Origin: Ophiocordyceps camponoti-saundersi (nom. inval.)
Taxonomy: Eukaryota > Ascomycota > Sordariomycetes > Hypocreales > Ophiocordycipitaceae
DNA: 64,000 nt
Direction: 5' to 3'
NCBI GenBank assembly: GCA_003339415.1
Contig: PDHQ01000142.1
Coordinates: 23,327-87,326 of the forward strand
Position numbers and translations under genes: made by a program. Of the stretch, positions 49,801 to 61,032 are shown piece after piece. A model generated the notes under the pieces. That model searched no databases. It saw only the letters and a program-made list of their open reading frames with translations, and had not been told where the DNA came from. Every line of letters starts with the position of its first letter. Within the stretch, counting starts at the first letter, position 1.

Positions 49801-52796
49801 AGTTGAAGACATGGGCTGATTCTGTGTCGACCCTGGTTGACACCTTGCTGGTTGCCGTCGAGAGCACGAAGAAGACGGCGACATTGCACATACCAGGGGA
49901 GGACGAGGCGGGATGGCTGAGAAAACATAGCGACCTTGTCTTCGCTTCCGTTCAGCAACTTCACATGACGGATATCGAGAGGGAAGCTCGCCATTGCCTG
50001 GAGCAGATGCAACAGCTTGACGTTGACGATGAGACAATCAGCACAGCAACAACGAGTGTGATTTGCCTCGCAAGCCCGGTGATTGACGGCTTTCTGGAGC
50101 TCTGTCGGCAGTGTGTCGGCCGCGGCATAGCCCTACATCGCGCCACAGTCCACATGTCGGCCAAGCTGACGAAATCCTTTACGCAAATAGCTTCACAGGG
50201 ATTCTGTACGCCGCAAGAGAAGTCTGACGAGACTTCAGGTGATTCCGGACAGCTGGAGTCCGGGACGGGGCTCGGCGAGGGCGAGGGGGCTGAGGACATC
50301 AGCAAAGACATTCAGCCCGACGAGGACCTCAGCGAGCTAGCGCAAGAAAAGAATGAGGGTGAACAGAAGGACCTGGAAGATGAGAAGGACGCGGTGGACA
50401 TGGCCGACGAGGAGTTGGAGGGGGAACTTGGCAGCGTGGACGGAGCGCAAGACGATGAGAACGGATCCCAGAGCGGGGAAGACGGGGAGGAGAAGGATGT
50501 CGAGGAAGAAGCAGGTGAAGTCGATGACCTGGATCCCACGGCATTGGACGAGAAGATGTGGGATGGAGACGACGAGAAGGCAGACAAGGACCAGCAAGGC
50601 AACAAGCCAGCAGGTCGCGAAGAGGACGACGAGGTAATGGCCCCTGAGGAAACACCCGAGGGCAAAGAGGCGGAAGAAAAGGCCGAGGCCGAGGAGCAAG
50701 ACGTTGAGGACGAGCCAGAGGCAGAGGAGGATGGTATTGCGACGCAGGACGAGATCAACCGACAGGATCAGAATGTACAGGAGAAGGATGCGTTGGAGCT
50801 GCCTGATGAGATGAACTTGGATCTCGAGGACGGAGTATCAGCGTCTTCTGCAGACGATGACTTGGATGACATGTCGGACGTTAATGAGGAGAAAGAAGAA
50901 AAGGGAGAAGAAGAAGAAGGAGAGGACTGCGGCAAGGACGAGACTAAAGACGAGGAAATGAAGGACCAGGCGGATACCAACGAGGAGGAGCAGCAGCAGG
51001 AGGAGGAAGAAGCGGCAGACAAGGCCGGCGGCGAGGAAGACGTGCAGGATGAAGTCAAGTCGGACATGGATGCAGATGAGCAGGCGGAGGAACAAGGCGA
51101 AAACGAGGCACCGACCTCAGCAGATACGGCCAAAGCCGACATGGATAATGCGGCTCCCAGCGATGTCAAAAGCTCTGGACGAGACCCGACCGCCGATCAG
51201 AAGGACGCGGACGAAGCGTTCAGGGCTGAAGCGGCACAGCAAGACGGAGGGGAGATGGGTGATAGCGCGGCAGATCGGGATACCAGCGCAGGGAAGCAAG
51301 GGGAGACGGCGTCACGATCACAGGCGGAGGGTCCAGAGCAAGAGAAGCAGGACGTCGCGGACTGCGAGAAAGACGAGGCCAGAGGAAGTAACCCTTTTCG
51401 GAAACTGGGAGACGCGCTCGAGAAGTGGCACCGACAGCAGGCGGAAATACGAGACGCGAGGCCGGACGATGTCGAAGAAGCACAAGAGCAAGTCGGTATG
51501 GAGTTTGAGCATATCAAAGAGGACGATGAAGATGTTGGGGACACGCAGGCCATGGGTGCGGCGCGCGATGAAGAGGCGGTCCCCTTGGACGAGTCTATGG
51601 CTATAGAGAGTGATGACAAGGACAGGCAAGAGAAGGTGATGGAGGCAGAACAACAAGATGAAGAAGAGGAAGTGGGAGAGGAGAAAGGGGTGGACGATAT
51701 GGATAGCCAGTCAGAGCAAGGCCCAGACGGCAGGGCTGGCGATGATGACCGTTCCGGAAGCAAGATTCACCAAGGAGGAGCCTACAAGGACGAGATGCAG
51801 ACGCTGGAACCAGAGCAGGACGACGACGACGACGACGACGACGAGCAGCTAGTGGAAGAGACGGGGGAACAACTATCGCGAACGCACATGACGGAAAGGG
51901 ACCTGGACGAATGCCGGCGACAATGGTCAGAGCTAGAGCGCAAGACTCAGGGGCTATCACAGTCACTGACGTCCCAACTGCGGCTCATCCTACAGCCAAC
52001 CCAAGCAACGAAGCTATCCGGCTCCCACCGCACCGGCAAACGCCTCAACATCAAGCGAATCATCCCCTACCTAGCATCAGGCTACAAGCGCGACAAGATC
52101 TGGATGCGAAGAAGCGTCCCTACCAAGCGCCAATACCAGATCCTAGTCTGCGTAGACGACAGCAAAAGCATGGGCGAGACCTCAGCCGGTTCCCTAGCTC
52201 TCGAAGCCCTCGTCATGCTATCGACTTCCCTGACCATGCTCGAAGCAGGCCAGATCGGCGTCTTCGCCTTTGGAAGTCACGTCGTCACAGCCCACGACCT
52301 GTCTTCTTCACCTTCTCTGGCGGGAGAAGCCGGCGCCAGAGCTCTTCAGAGGATAAGTTTCAGCCAGGAAAAGACGGACATGGCGCAACTGGTGCAGAAG
52401 ACGACGGAAGCTCTCCGCACAGCTCGCAGGATCCAATCTTCTTCTTCTTCCTCGTCGGCAGGTCAACTATGGCAGCTAGCAGTCGTCCTCTCAGATGGTC
52501 TGACCCCCTCGTCAGCCCACGACACGATAAGACGACTTCTGAGGACGGCGGCGGAGGAGCGCGTGATGATTGTCTTCGTCGTCATCGACGGCGCAAGCGA
52601 AGGAGGCGGAGTCCTGGATCTGAAGGAGGCGCGGTTCGTGCGCGGCTCTGACGGGGAGAGCTCCGTCGTTGTCGAGCGGTACCTTGATTCTTTCCCCTTT
52701 CCTTACTACCTTGTTGTTCGGGAGGTTGAGGAGCTTCCGAAGGCGTTGGCTGGCCTTTTGAGGACTTGGTTTGCTGAGGTGGAAGAGGGGGGTTGA
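37878..52796 (+). CDS. MDN1: Midasin, dynein-related AAA ATPase of 60S assembly
   Basis: Three exons, 37878-45107, 45163-45474 and 45528-52796, all phase 0, 4936 residues, the normal giant size for Mdn1/Rea1. Six AAA domains are marked by Walker A motifs: GPPGAGKT (about 306), GETGIGKT (640), GPTSAGKT (1086), GETGCGKT (1377), GNPGVGKT (1757) and GPSGSGKS (2066). A long linker follows, then an Asp/Glu-rich region (about 4100-4625) and a C-terminal MIDAS/vWA domain with V-D-D-S-K-S-M-G-E (about 4722). Midasin removes assembly factors such as Rsa4 and the Ytm1 complex from pre-60S particles. The ATG at 37878 is preferred over upstream in-frame codons because protein-like sequence begins there (MTSFDLSRQTRSLL). 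Confidence 0.97.
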
Positions 52797-52942
52797 TTGA
52801 GCCTAAGCTCTCATGATGATGAGTGTATCTAGATGGATGATGGATGATGATGATGTTGGTATGCAGTTTGAATTTTCCCTTGAACAAGTGATTAAAGATC
52901 TCGCTCTCCATCTCTCTCCATAACACAGACAACACATACCAT

Positions 52943-52980
<38 letters not shown>

Positions 52981-53015
52981 CCCTTTCCAACCAATCCTTC
53001 TCTCTCTCCCCCCCT

Positions 53016-55649
53016 TTACGCCATCGCTCCTCGAGGCTTCCTCGCATACCCATTGAGCATCCGAAAAGCCGACTTGCAATTTCTCCCCTCCTCCACAATG
53101 GCATGAACCCCCTCCAGACACTTGCCAGCCTCCCTCATAGCCTCCCCCGTCGTCACCGTATCCGCGAGCCTCAGTTCGCCCGCCACCTTTTCCACCTCGC
53201 ACCGGAGGAGCCACCGTTCCCAGCTCCACCCGCCGACGATGCTGCACACGTTGGCCATGCTGTCGCTGTTGCACATGACGGTATCACCGCCTTGCGTCGA
53301 CGGCACCGCAGGCATCGTCCTCCTCTTAGCTCCCATCGGGAGACACATCCACGCGCGTCGCACGTCCTCGAAGCCGGCTCGGTTGAGGCGCCTCGGCCAC
53401 AGCTTGGACGGGCTAGGATCGTAACCCAGCGTCTTGAGCGACAGGGAGAACTCGACGCTCTTGGCGAGGCCCAGCGGTCCCGCGTTGATGATGTCGGCGT
53501 CGAGGATGGAGAATTCAAGGTAGCCGTCAGGCTTGAGAACCCTCATGCATTCCTCGAGACAGGCGTCCCATTCGTCGTCGCCGTCCTTGCCGAACATCTT
53601 GAGGATGCTGTGAAGTTCGCGAGCCGAGATGAGGTCGAACCAGTTGTCGGCAAAGGGGAGCTGCGTGAGCCGCTCGACAGCCACTTGACGGTGGTTCGGC
53701 GGACCGCGGATGTTGGAGTTCGACAGTTGCCGGATAGACTTGGTGGTAACGGTATAGACCGTGGCGTCCGGATACTGCAGGGCGCAATGCCATCCCCAGT
53801 CGCAGGCCGCCTGACCTCCGAGATCGAGCACCCTGGCCGGACGACGCAGTACTTGTCCAGTCTCTCCGCCGCAAGAGCTCCGGCCAAGCCGCTTCCCGAT
53901 GGGCGCCGTGATGAGACGGCCGCCATTGAGGAACTTGACAGCAGCGACGTGCCACGCCGACATCGCCATCTGTCCCGCCGCCTCAAACTCCTTTTCCTTC
54001 CGCAGCTTCTCCGGGTCGTCAGTCAGGACGAGATCCCCGCGCGCCACGTTTGCGCTGAGGCGCTTCTTGGCTGACTGGGGAACGACGCTGAGCTGGTACT
54101 TGCCAAGCAGCTGGTTGCGGTGAGTCTCGCGTAGCGCCACTCGCTGGGCCTGAAGAGCCTCGAAGCGGGCGAGCTGGTGGACGACGACATCGCGCTGCTG
54201 CGTTCGGACCATGTAGTCCAAGAAGGCGCGGTAGTAAGCCGATTCCTGACGATGCAGTTTCGGCGGGAGACTCTTGGGCTCTTGAGTGGAGAAGCGGACC
54301 ACCTTCTTCTGCCGTTGGACATCCTCGGTCCGCTCTTCCTTCTTGACGGCTGCGACCTGGGGCGTTGCGTGCTCCGCCGGTCCGTTGACGCCCTGCAGAT
54401 AGACACGCTGAGCGAAGAGCCAATGTTCTGTACGCTCGAGATTGGACAGGGCGATTGTCTGCTGCTTCCGGGCATAGTCCGGATCGTAGTCGATCACGAT
54501 TTCGGTTGCCGGACCCTGCGGGCGAGGCGAAGTCGGGGCTTTCCGCGGGTTGGCAGCGACGTCGGTTTGTTTTTGTTCCACCAGCGCCGCGTGCCGGTCA
54601 AAGGTCCTGTAAAAGTCTTCGGCGGCGTTCCATGGACAGCGGTAAAACTGCTCGGCCGTAGTGGACGTGGCAGGACGGATTCCATCGGGGGAGCTCATGT
54701 GCCAGGTGTTCCTGGTTCGCGGAGAGAAGTCGGCGAAGAAGCCTGCAGGAGATGGTATCTCCAACCGGGAAAGGTCGGCGAGAGACGATCGACTCGTGCT
54801 TGACGATCGGGAGACGTCATTTGGCGCGAAGCTGGTGATGAGCCGGGATGGCTGTTGGCGCATCTCGGGAACCGGAGACGAGGTCCGGGGGATCTCGAGA
54901 AGACGCGAAGGCTGTTCAAGGACGTCGGTCTCGCTGCTTGCCAGCGTTTGCAAAATGGCCAACGCGCCAGGCTGAAGGTGAACGCCGGTCCAGGCCTCCT
55001 CGGGCGAGGCCTCGTCGTTACCGATGACGGGCGTGACAGGTGCGCTCATGGCAGCGAGCTGGTCAGACGAAAGACTACCGTCGAGCGAGGGAGGCGCCGA
55101 TATGGTCGGGACTTCGAGAGCCTGCTGCTTTCCCATGAACTCGACCTGCCCTGGCGACATATGCAGCTGGGCCGAGGCGGTAGGCGGCACGTGCGGCAAC
55201 AGCTTTGTGTGATGGTCTGGGATGGTCAAAGGCGCCGGCTGCTTCGAGGCCAGGCAGTGGTCCGACTGAGGCCGCATCTTCCTGACTGAGGCAGACCGGC
55301 TTAGACGGTGTTTTTCGTGGTTGAGATCGTCGTCGGACACATCGTACAGGTCCTCGAACTCGGTGTTTTCGGTGGCCAGGCTCGCTCGGTTCCATGGGTT
55401 GGACACGTTCGTGGGCGAGCTGCCGGCCGTGGACGGCGAAGACGGCAGGATGGGGGCTGGAAGGTAATGCAACCCTCTTGGGGTCGGGAACTGGTGGCAG
55501 TCCGGTGAGAGCCAAGCCTCGATCTTCATGCGCCCCGACCTGTCCTTTGTAGTATCATCGCTGTCCTCTTCTATTATCGGATTAAGCAGTCTCCTGTGTC
55601 CTCGACCCAGCAAGGACTCGCGAGACTGGCACCTTTCCTGCGTGGCCAT
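53016..55649 (-). CDS. UMTA-like SAM-dependent methyltransferase
   Basis: Single-exon 877-residue protein. The first 550 residues are Ser/Pro-rich and low in domain content. The methyltransferase region is about residues 600-800, with V-L-D-L-G-G-Q-A-A-C-D-W-G-W (SAM-binding loop), L-P-F-A-D-N-W-F-D-L-I-S-A-R (post-II region) and E-C-M-R-V-L-K-P-D-G-Y-L-E-F. It belongs to the fungal-specific UMTA group of class I methyltransferases by pattern; the substrate is unknown. The gene is convergent with midasin, 219 bp apart. The first in-frame ATG (55649) is used. Confidence 0.85.
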   Translation of the reverse strand: MATQERCQSRESLLGRGHRRLLNPIIEEDSDDTTKDRSGRMKIEAWLSPDCHQFPTPRGLHYLPAPILPSSPSTAGSSPTNVSNPWNRASLATENTEFEDLYDVSDDDLNHEKHRLSRSASVRKMRPQSDHCLASKQPAPLTIPDHHTKLLPHVPPTASAQLHMSPGQVEFMGKQQALEVPTISAPPSLDGSLSSDQLAAMSAPVTPVIGNDEASPEEAWTGVHLQPGALAILQTLASSETDVLEQPSRLLEIPRTSSPVPEMRQQPSRLITSFAPNDVSRSSSTSRSSLADLSRLEIPSPAGFFADFSPRTRNTWHMSSPDGIRPATSTTAEQFYRCPWNAAEDFYRTFDRHAALVEQKQTDVAANPRKAPTSPRPQGPATEIVIDYDPDYARKQQTIALSNLERTEHWLFAQRVYLQGVNGPAEHATPQVAAVKKEERTEDVQRQKKVVRFSTQEPKSLPPKLHRQESAYYRAFLDYMVRTQQRDVVVHQLARFEALQAQRVALRETHRNQLLGKYQLSVVPQSAKKRLSANVARGDLVLTDDPEKLRKEKEFEAAGQMAMSAWHVAAVKFLNGGRLITAPIGKRLGRSSCGGETGQVLRRPARVLDLGGQAACDWGWHCALQYPDATVYTVTTKSIRQLSNSNIRGPPNHRQVAVERLTQLPFADNWFDLISARELHSILKMFGKDGDDEWDACLEECMRVLKPDGYLEFSILDADIINAGPLGLAKSVEFSLSLKTLGYDPSPSKLWPRRLNRAGFEDVRRAWMCLPMGAKRRTMPAVPSTQGGDTVMCNSDSMANVCSIVGGWSWERWLLRCEVEKVAGELRLADTVTTGEAMREAGKCLEGVHAIVEEGRNCKSAFRMLNGYARKPRGAMA

Positions 55650-56511
55650 GATGCCTATGAGGAGGTATGTAGGTGTAAGTCAAGTAGGTATATAAAGCGA
55701 AAACGACTGATGTCGAAGCGACAAAAATAGGAGCAAGATGTTGCTTGAAGGTTCTGAAGAATAAGTCGACGACCAGCGTCTGGAAGTGAAGACAAAGAGC
55801 GAAAGAACAAAGGTAGGCTGCTTCGATCAACGAGGCATCTAGAGAGGAAGCTCTACAGCATCAAGCGTAAAGTCCAAAAGAAGAGAATAGCGAACAGAAA
55901 AGGGAACCACCATCAGGGCAGTTCGGGGGAGGGAGGGGGCCTTAAAGTGGTGTTGCAGCGACGATTTGGAGGCGCCGAGCCAACGGGCGGTAAACGAGAG
56001 AAGCGAGCGAATTGGAGTCAAGTCGAACCGCCCTCTATATTTGGGACCAACAGGGGTCGAGCGGCCAATAGGTCGCCTGTAGCGACACCCCGGGCGCGTA
56101 AAGCCATGGCCGTTTGTGTGCGTGACTTGTCGATCGGAAGACGGCTCCCAGTCGGCTGTTCACCGGGCCGCCACTAGTAGAACGAGATGCAGGCTTGTCT
56201 GTCCGTCTGTCATGAGATGAAAACGAATCTATCGTGGAAAGGCGGCAGCCCGACGATGCGGGGATGGTTTCTGCCTGAGGCTCTGCTTGAGCTGCCTGAG
56301 GCTCCCATCCTCTTTCACTCCTAGCTCCCCACACCCCTCCGCTCAGCCTCGTCCACGCAAACAAGGCTGTCTGCTATTACCTAACACCGGCAACGGCGAT
56401 TCAACGGACCGACCGATGGACATGCCCAAGCCCACCTGAATTAAAACCCCGTCCCGCCTGCCATCTGCAGCTTGCTTACACGCGCGCGCCTCGCCTTCAA
56501 TCTCCTCACTG
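55650..56511. promoter_or_regulatory. Divergent spacer, UMTA-like and TMA22 genes
   Basis: 862 bp between divergent starts. The methyltransferase side is A-rich leader sequence; the TMA22 side is CT-rich near the start codon. Nothing else is recognised. Confidence 0.5.
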
Positions 56512-57390
56512 ATGGCAGACGCAGAGCAGCCCGAGGCGGAGCCACAGGGCCGGCACATCATCTACTGCGGTGGTATGATCCCAGAGTCCTCCTGCCTCCA
56601 ATGTCCCGCTGACCCTCTTGGCCCCATAACAAACAGTCTGCAGCCTCCCCCCCGAGGTACGACGAGGCCCCCCTCCCCCAACCCCTTTCTTCCTCACCAG
56701 GCCGCCATTCTCCTACATGCGCGCGCGCGATTGACCACTGACGCGCGCTCCGTCGTCAAGTATTGCGAGTATGGCGGCACCGTCAAGAAATGCCAGGAAT
56801 GGCTCCAATCCAACCAGCCAGACATGTACGGCCGTATCTGGTCTGCAGGTTCGGCTGCTCCTCTTTACACCCCGCTCCCCTCAGCGCTCGGATATGCGAC
56901 TGACTTGCCCACTGCAGAGGCGTTAGAAGCCGCCACTGCCTCCCTCTCCGTCGAGGCCCAGGCGAGAGCAGCCAAAGACGCTCAGAAGAAGACGGCCAAG
57001 GCCGAAGCCGCCGAGCAGAAGCAGGCTGACAAACTTGCCAAAAGCCTCGTCACCATTAAGCGTATTGAGCGAAACAAGAAGAAGTTTGTCACTGCCATCG
57101 TCGGCCTGGAGGCCTTTGGCCTCGACTTGAAAAAGGTGAGCGCTCACTCCATTTTGTTCGTCCTGCCCCCAATCGCTCACGCCCAGAGCCAGGTGGCCAA
57201 AGATTTCGGCAAGAAGTTCGCGACCGGATCATCGGTTACGAAGCTTCCCAGCGGAGGCGAGGAAATCGTCGTACAGGGTGACGTCAGCGACGAGGTGGAG
57301 GAGTTCATCCTGGAAAAGTATAAGGAGATACCCGAGGATAACATTGAGCTTGTCGACGACAAGAAGAAGAAGAAGGCGGCTGCAAAATGA
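56512..57390 (+). CDS. TMA22: Translation machinery-associated protein 22 (DENR homologue)
   Basis: Five exons: 56512-56572, 56637-56656, 56761-56848, 56918-57135 and 57193-57390, 194 residues with every phase consistent. Exon 2 is only 20 nt and supplies V-C-S-L-P-P-E between Y-C-G and Y-C-E-Y-G-G; the joined Y-C-G-V-C...Y-C-E is the zinc-binding N-terminus. The C-terminal half is an SUI1 domain (K-F-V-T-A-I-V-G-L-E-A-F-G, then F-A-T-G-S-S-V-T, E-I-V-V-Q-G-D-V). With MCT-1/Tma20 it recycles post-termination 40S subunits (family knowledge). Sequence left in the intronic reading frames is not protein-like, which supports splicing. Confidence 0.93.
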   Translation: MADAEQPEAEPQGRHIIYCGGMIPESSCLQCPADPLGPITNSLQPPPRGTTRPPSPNPFLPHQAAILLHARARLTTDARSVVKYCEYGGTVKKCQEWLQSNQPDMYGRIWSAGSAAPLYTPLPSALGYATDLPTAEALEAATASLSVEAQARAAKDAQKKTAKAEAAEQKQADKLAKSLVTIKRIERNKKKFVTAIVGLEAFGLDLKKVSAHSILFVLPPIAHAQSQVAKDFGKKFATGSSVTKLPSGGEEIVVQGDVSDEVEEFILEKYKEIPEDNIELVDDKKKKKAAAK

Positions 57391-57619
57391 AACGGTAAAG
57401 CGCCGCATCTCAACTGTCCGTTGCCCAGCTTGACGCATCCTTAAAACTCCATACCCGTAACATGTGCGTCGTGACAAATTTTTCCCACCGGCATCACCAT
57501 GCGAAACTGGAGAGTCACTAGCCAAAAGAACGCCGCTGGATGACACAATGGAGAAGGAAAGAGGAGAAAGGAAAACAGGTAACATAGGCCATGATAATCG
57601 TCAAATTCTAAGGTGAAAT

Positions 57620-58814
57620 TCATGTCCGCTTTCGCAATGTGCGTCCGGTCGTTTTGGTTGCCGTAGCCGGAGCAGCAGGTTTCGCCGCAGCCTTCTTCGT
57701 CCCGCCGCCGGCGACGCCCTTCCGGATGACGCCCATGGTCCTCTTCTTCGAAGCGGCGGCTGCGGCGGCCATGGCAGCCGTGTTCGTGGCGGCCTTCCTG
57801 ACGACGGTGGTGGTGCTGCCTTCGCTGGACTCGCTCGTACCACTGGCACGGGCGCGAGTGACCGGCCTCGTCGCCGCGGCTGGCAGGGCCTTGGCCGTGG
57901 CGGCGGCCCGCCTAGCCCTCGTCGCCGCGGTCGTGCTACTCGATCTGGACGAGGCTGCGGTCGCTTTGCGCAGAGACCCGTAGCGCGTGGCCTTTGCTCG
58001 CTCGACCATGCTCGATAAAACGCCCGAGACGGCGGCGGTCCGGCCTGTTCCCGACGTCTTCAAGGGCGAGCCTGGCTGTGCGATCTGCGTCTTGGGCGGC
58101 GATGCCGGTCTGAGGCGAGTTGCCAAGCGCGAATTTGACGACGTAGGTGACAACACTTGAGTCGGACGGACAGTGCCAACGTCTGCGCCTCGCGTCTTCT
58201 TCTTGCCCTTGAGACTCGCCCCTTCGTTCTCCTTGTCCCTAGCAAGCTCCGTCCTAAAGGCGACATGATCAGCCTTCAACCGGATGCGAAAGGAAGAGCG
58301 CATATAAGACTTACCCAACGGCATGATAGGCGCGACCGGGGACTTGCGAGCGCGTGGCGGGTTTGGCAGCTTCTTTGACGGGCATCGGGGGCGCTGCTCG
58401 ACTCTGCTCCTGCTCCAGATGCTTGAGCAGCAAATCGCCCATCTTGAGTTTCCGCAAGGATCTAGGAATTCGATTGACTCGAATTTCCACACGCGATCGC
58501 AAGCCCTGCGCCTGAAGACTGTATTGCGCTCTCAGTCGTCGAGCGCGTTCCGTGACTGCGTCTGAGCTTTAGCATATGCGCCCGCCCTACCGCCTCGGGC
58601 TACCAAACAAACCTTCTAGTTGCAGATTGTCGATCAACGCCTGCTTCTGCTGCAAGTTGATGCCGTTTTTTCGCTTCTTTATGGGACTTTTGTGATGAGG
58701 CGTGCAAGGGCTGCCTTTGAGGGGAATCTTGGTGCCGCGACTCGCGTCATCGCGTCTCGTCGCCGGGGTCGTCGTCGACGAGTCCGAGGGCCGGCTCCTT
58801 CGCGCAGGAGCCAT
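57620..58814 (-). CDS. Borealin/Nbl1-like chromosomal passenger complex subunit
   Basis: Three exons, 58814-58613, 58561-58315 and 58253-57620, 360 residues with consistent phases. The N-terminal borealin helix is rebuilt across intron 1: Q-K-Q-A-L-I-D-N-L-Q-L-E then E-R-A-R-R-L-R-A-Q-Y, followed by R-V-E-I-R-V-N-R-I-P and K-M-G-D-L-L. The remainder is basic and Ala/Ser/Thr-rich, ending T-G-R-T-L-R-K-R-T. Nbl1/borealin binds survivin (Bir1) and INCENP (Sli15) and directs Aurora kinase to centromeres. The basic tail is far longer than yeast Nbl1, as is usual in filamentous fungi. Confidence 0.88.
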
Positions 58815-59255
58815 GATCGTAGGAAGCGGTTTCTAGGGTTTTTTTTTTTTAGAACGAGGCTTGGGTGAGGAGGATGAGGCGAAACAGGAAGATGAGAAGG
58901 ACTTGAGACGAGGCAGCGGGAATAAAGAGCAGTTGAACGACGAAGTAAACAAAGGACTCGACTTCTTTCAAGGGAGGATCTTTGTGTTAGGTAATCGAAC
59001 GCGACAGTTGCTTGGCGGTCAACCAGGGTTAAATCTATTCGCACAATATGTACCAATAGTATATGATGGGTAAGGTGGGTACTACTTGCTAGGCTACTAT
59101 TACAGGTCGCGGCAGCTTCACGGAGCTGCATCTCAGCCGCCTTCATCAACACTCAGCACTATAACACAGCATCTACCGCAACCCTTGATATACAGCCTCG
59201 CACTCGCAGATCATATCGTCGAGACTCTAGACTATATATAAGCTGAGAAGAGAAA
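58815..59255. promoter_or_regulatory. Divergent promoter, borealin-like gene and RPN10
   Basis: 441 bp between divergent start codons. TATATATAA at 59233-59241 is only 14 bp before the RPN10 ATG, too close to act as a usual TATA box for that start. Confidence 0.5.
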
Positions 59256-60199
59256 ATGGTTCTCGAAGCCGTCATGGTCGTGGTGGACAACAGCGAGAGC
59301 AGCAGAAACGGAGACTACCAACCGACTCGTTTCGACGCCCAAGTTGACGCCGTCAACGTGCTTTTCCAGAGCATCACCCAAGGCAATCCAGAGTCTTCAG
59401 TGGGTCTGATGAGCATGGGTGGCAAGGGCCCCGAGGTTCTCGTCACCCTTACGACAGAGCAGGGCAAGATACTCGAGGGCTTGCATCGGACGAAGAAGAA
59501 TCTTGGCGGATCTTCACATCTCAAGACGGGCATCCAAGTCGCTACGGTTAGTTCTTCTCCGACTGGTAATCTTCTTCGGTCCCTCTTTGGCTGAAAAGGG
59601 AAACCCGACAGCTCGCTCTCAAGCATCGACAGAACCGATCGCAGAGGCAGCGAATAATAGTCTTTGTCTGCTCGCCCGTCGAAGAAGACGAAAAGGAGCT
59701 CACGCAGCTAGCAAAGAAGATGAAGAAAGGCAACATTTCAGTCGACTTCGTCCTTTTCGGAGACCTCGAAGATGACAGCACGCAGAAGAAGCTACAGGCG
59801 TTCAACGATGCCGTCAAGGGCAACGAGGGTTCGCACATGGTGGTGGTGCCGCCCAGCGGAAAGCTCCTTAGTGACCAGCTCGTCGCTACGCCCATCCTCC
59901 TTGGCGAGAACGCGGCCGGGCCCGGAAACTCGGGCGGTATGGGAGGCGGCGAAGAGGAGTTTGAATTCGGCTTCGACCCGGCCATGGAGCCGGAGCTGGC
60001 CCTCGCCCTTCGCATGAGCATGGATGAGGAGAAGGCGAGGCAGGAGAAGCAGTTGCGAGAGCAAGAAGAAGCTGCCAAGAAGGCTTCCCTCGAGGGTGTC
60101 AAGGAGGAAGACGAAGCCGGGCAGGCGAGCGGTAGCGGGACACAGAAGGATCAAGCTGGCAGCAAAAAGGATGATAACGACAAGATGGATACGTCGTGA
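59256..60199 (+). CDS. RPN10: 26S proteasome regulatory subunit, ubiquitin receptor
   Basis: Two exons, 59256-59546 and 59612-60199, 292 residues. The vWA domain opens with M-V-V-V-D-N-S-E-S-S-R-N-G-D (MIDAS-like) and includes R-I-I-V-F-V-C-S-P-V. A ubiquitin-interacting motif follows the Gly-rich linker: E-L-A-L-A-L-R-M-S-M-D-E-E (about residue 215). The tail is acidic/Gln-rich. Rpn10 sits between base and lid of the 19S particle and captures ubiquitin chains. The intron (GTTAGT, end CGACAG) is phase 0 and rebuilds A-T-L-A-L-K-H-R-Q. Confidence 0.97.
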
Positions 60200-60390
60200 T
60201 GGTCGGTGCGACTACGATGTGTTTATTTGTTTCGTCATCGACAACGACACACATGTACAATATTAGACGACGAGGTTCCGGACGACGCACAATTAGCCTT
60301 AGAGGAGAAGTCTAGGTTAGTGAGGGAGAAACAGAATACAAGGTAGAGACGTGTTACGACGATGAAAGGCTCGCATAAGCCGCATCCTGT

Positions 60391-61032
60391 TTAACGATTG
60401 TTGATCTCTCTAATGTAGGAAAGCAATTTCCGATCAAAAATATCGCAACGGATGGGCATCTCGAGGGAATAGAAAGGGTTCTTCATGACGTAGTCGGAGT
60501 ATAGGTCGTATATCCTCCTCAGCGTCAGGTCGACATTAGCCTGGGTGGTGTCGGTGAAGAGCAGGAATTTGGTGCCGGTGAGGGTATTGAAGCACTGCAT
60601 GCGAAAGTTTTCCGTCTCGAGCACTTCAAGACCAGACGAGGGCTCCGGCCGATGCTGAAGGTTGGGAATCGAGGACGGGTTCGGCGGAGGCGGAGGTGAC
60701 TTGACAGGGTTCAGACGGGCGGCAATGGCGTGGACGCTGGTACTCGAGAGAGAAGAAGAAGAAGGGCGAGACTGGTGAGATATGGAGATTTGGGAAGAGG
60801 AGATTTTGAGGACCCTTTTCAAGAACGGCTTACCCATGAAAGGTTCCGGCGAGAACGAGATAATCGTTGGTGCTTATCTTGTTGAGACCTCCTTCGTGGA
60901 AGGTCTTGTTGTAGACCAGGCCGCCGGCCTTGTTGATGATGATGAGGGCGAAGACGGTCCTGTAGGTGGTGGATGAGCTCGAGGACGGCGACGGGTTCGC
61001 GAGGACGAGGGAAAGAAACAGGATACGCACAT
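60391..61032 (-). CDS. TRS23: TRAPP complex subunit Trs23 (TRAPPC4)
   Basis: Three exons: the coding part starts with A-T at 61032-61031, then 60959-60834, then 60736-60391, 157 residues. A 71-nt intron (GTGCGT donor at 61030, CTACAG end at 60960) splits the start codon as AT|G, producing M-T-V-F-A-L-I-I-I-N-K-A-G-G, the conserved beginning of the family. Intron 2 (60833-60737) rebuilds F-H-G-V-H-A-I. The longin-like fold continues through N-F-R-M-Q-C-F and T-G-T-K-F-L-L-F-T-D to Y-V-M-K-N-P-F-Y. Trs23 is a core subunit that contacts Ypt1/Rab1 for nucleotide exchange at ER-Golgi membranes. Confidence 0.9.

Noticed and set aside
50312..51763. Ser-rich minus-strand open frames opposite the acidic region of midasin
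   Set aside because: They are mirror images of GAG/GAC-rich codons in MDN1, expected from codon complementarity.
59233..59241. TATA box of RPN10
   Set aside because: It is only 14 bp before the start codon, too close to place a transcription start upstream of it.
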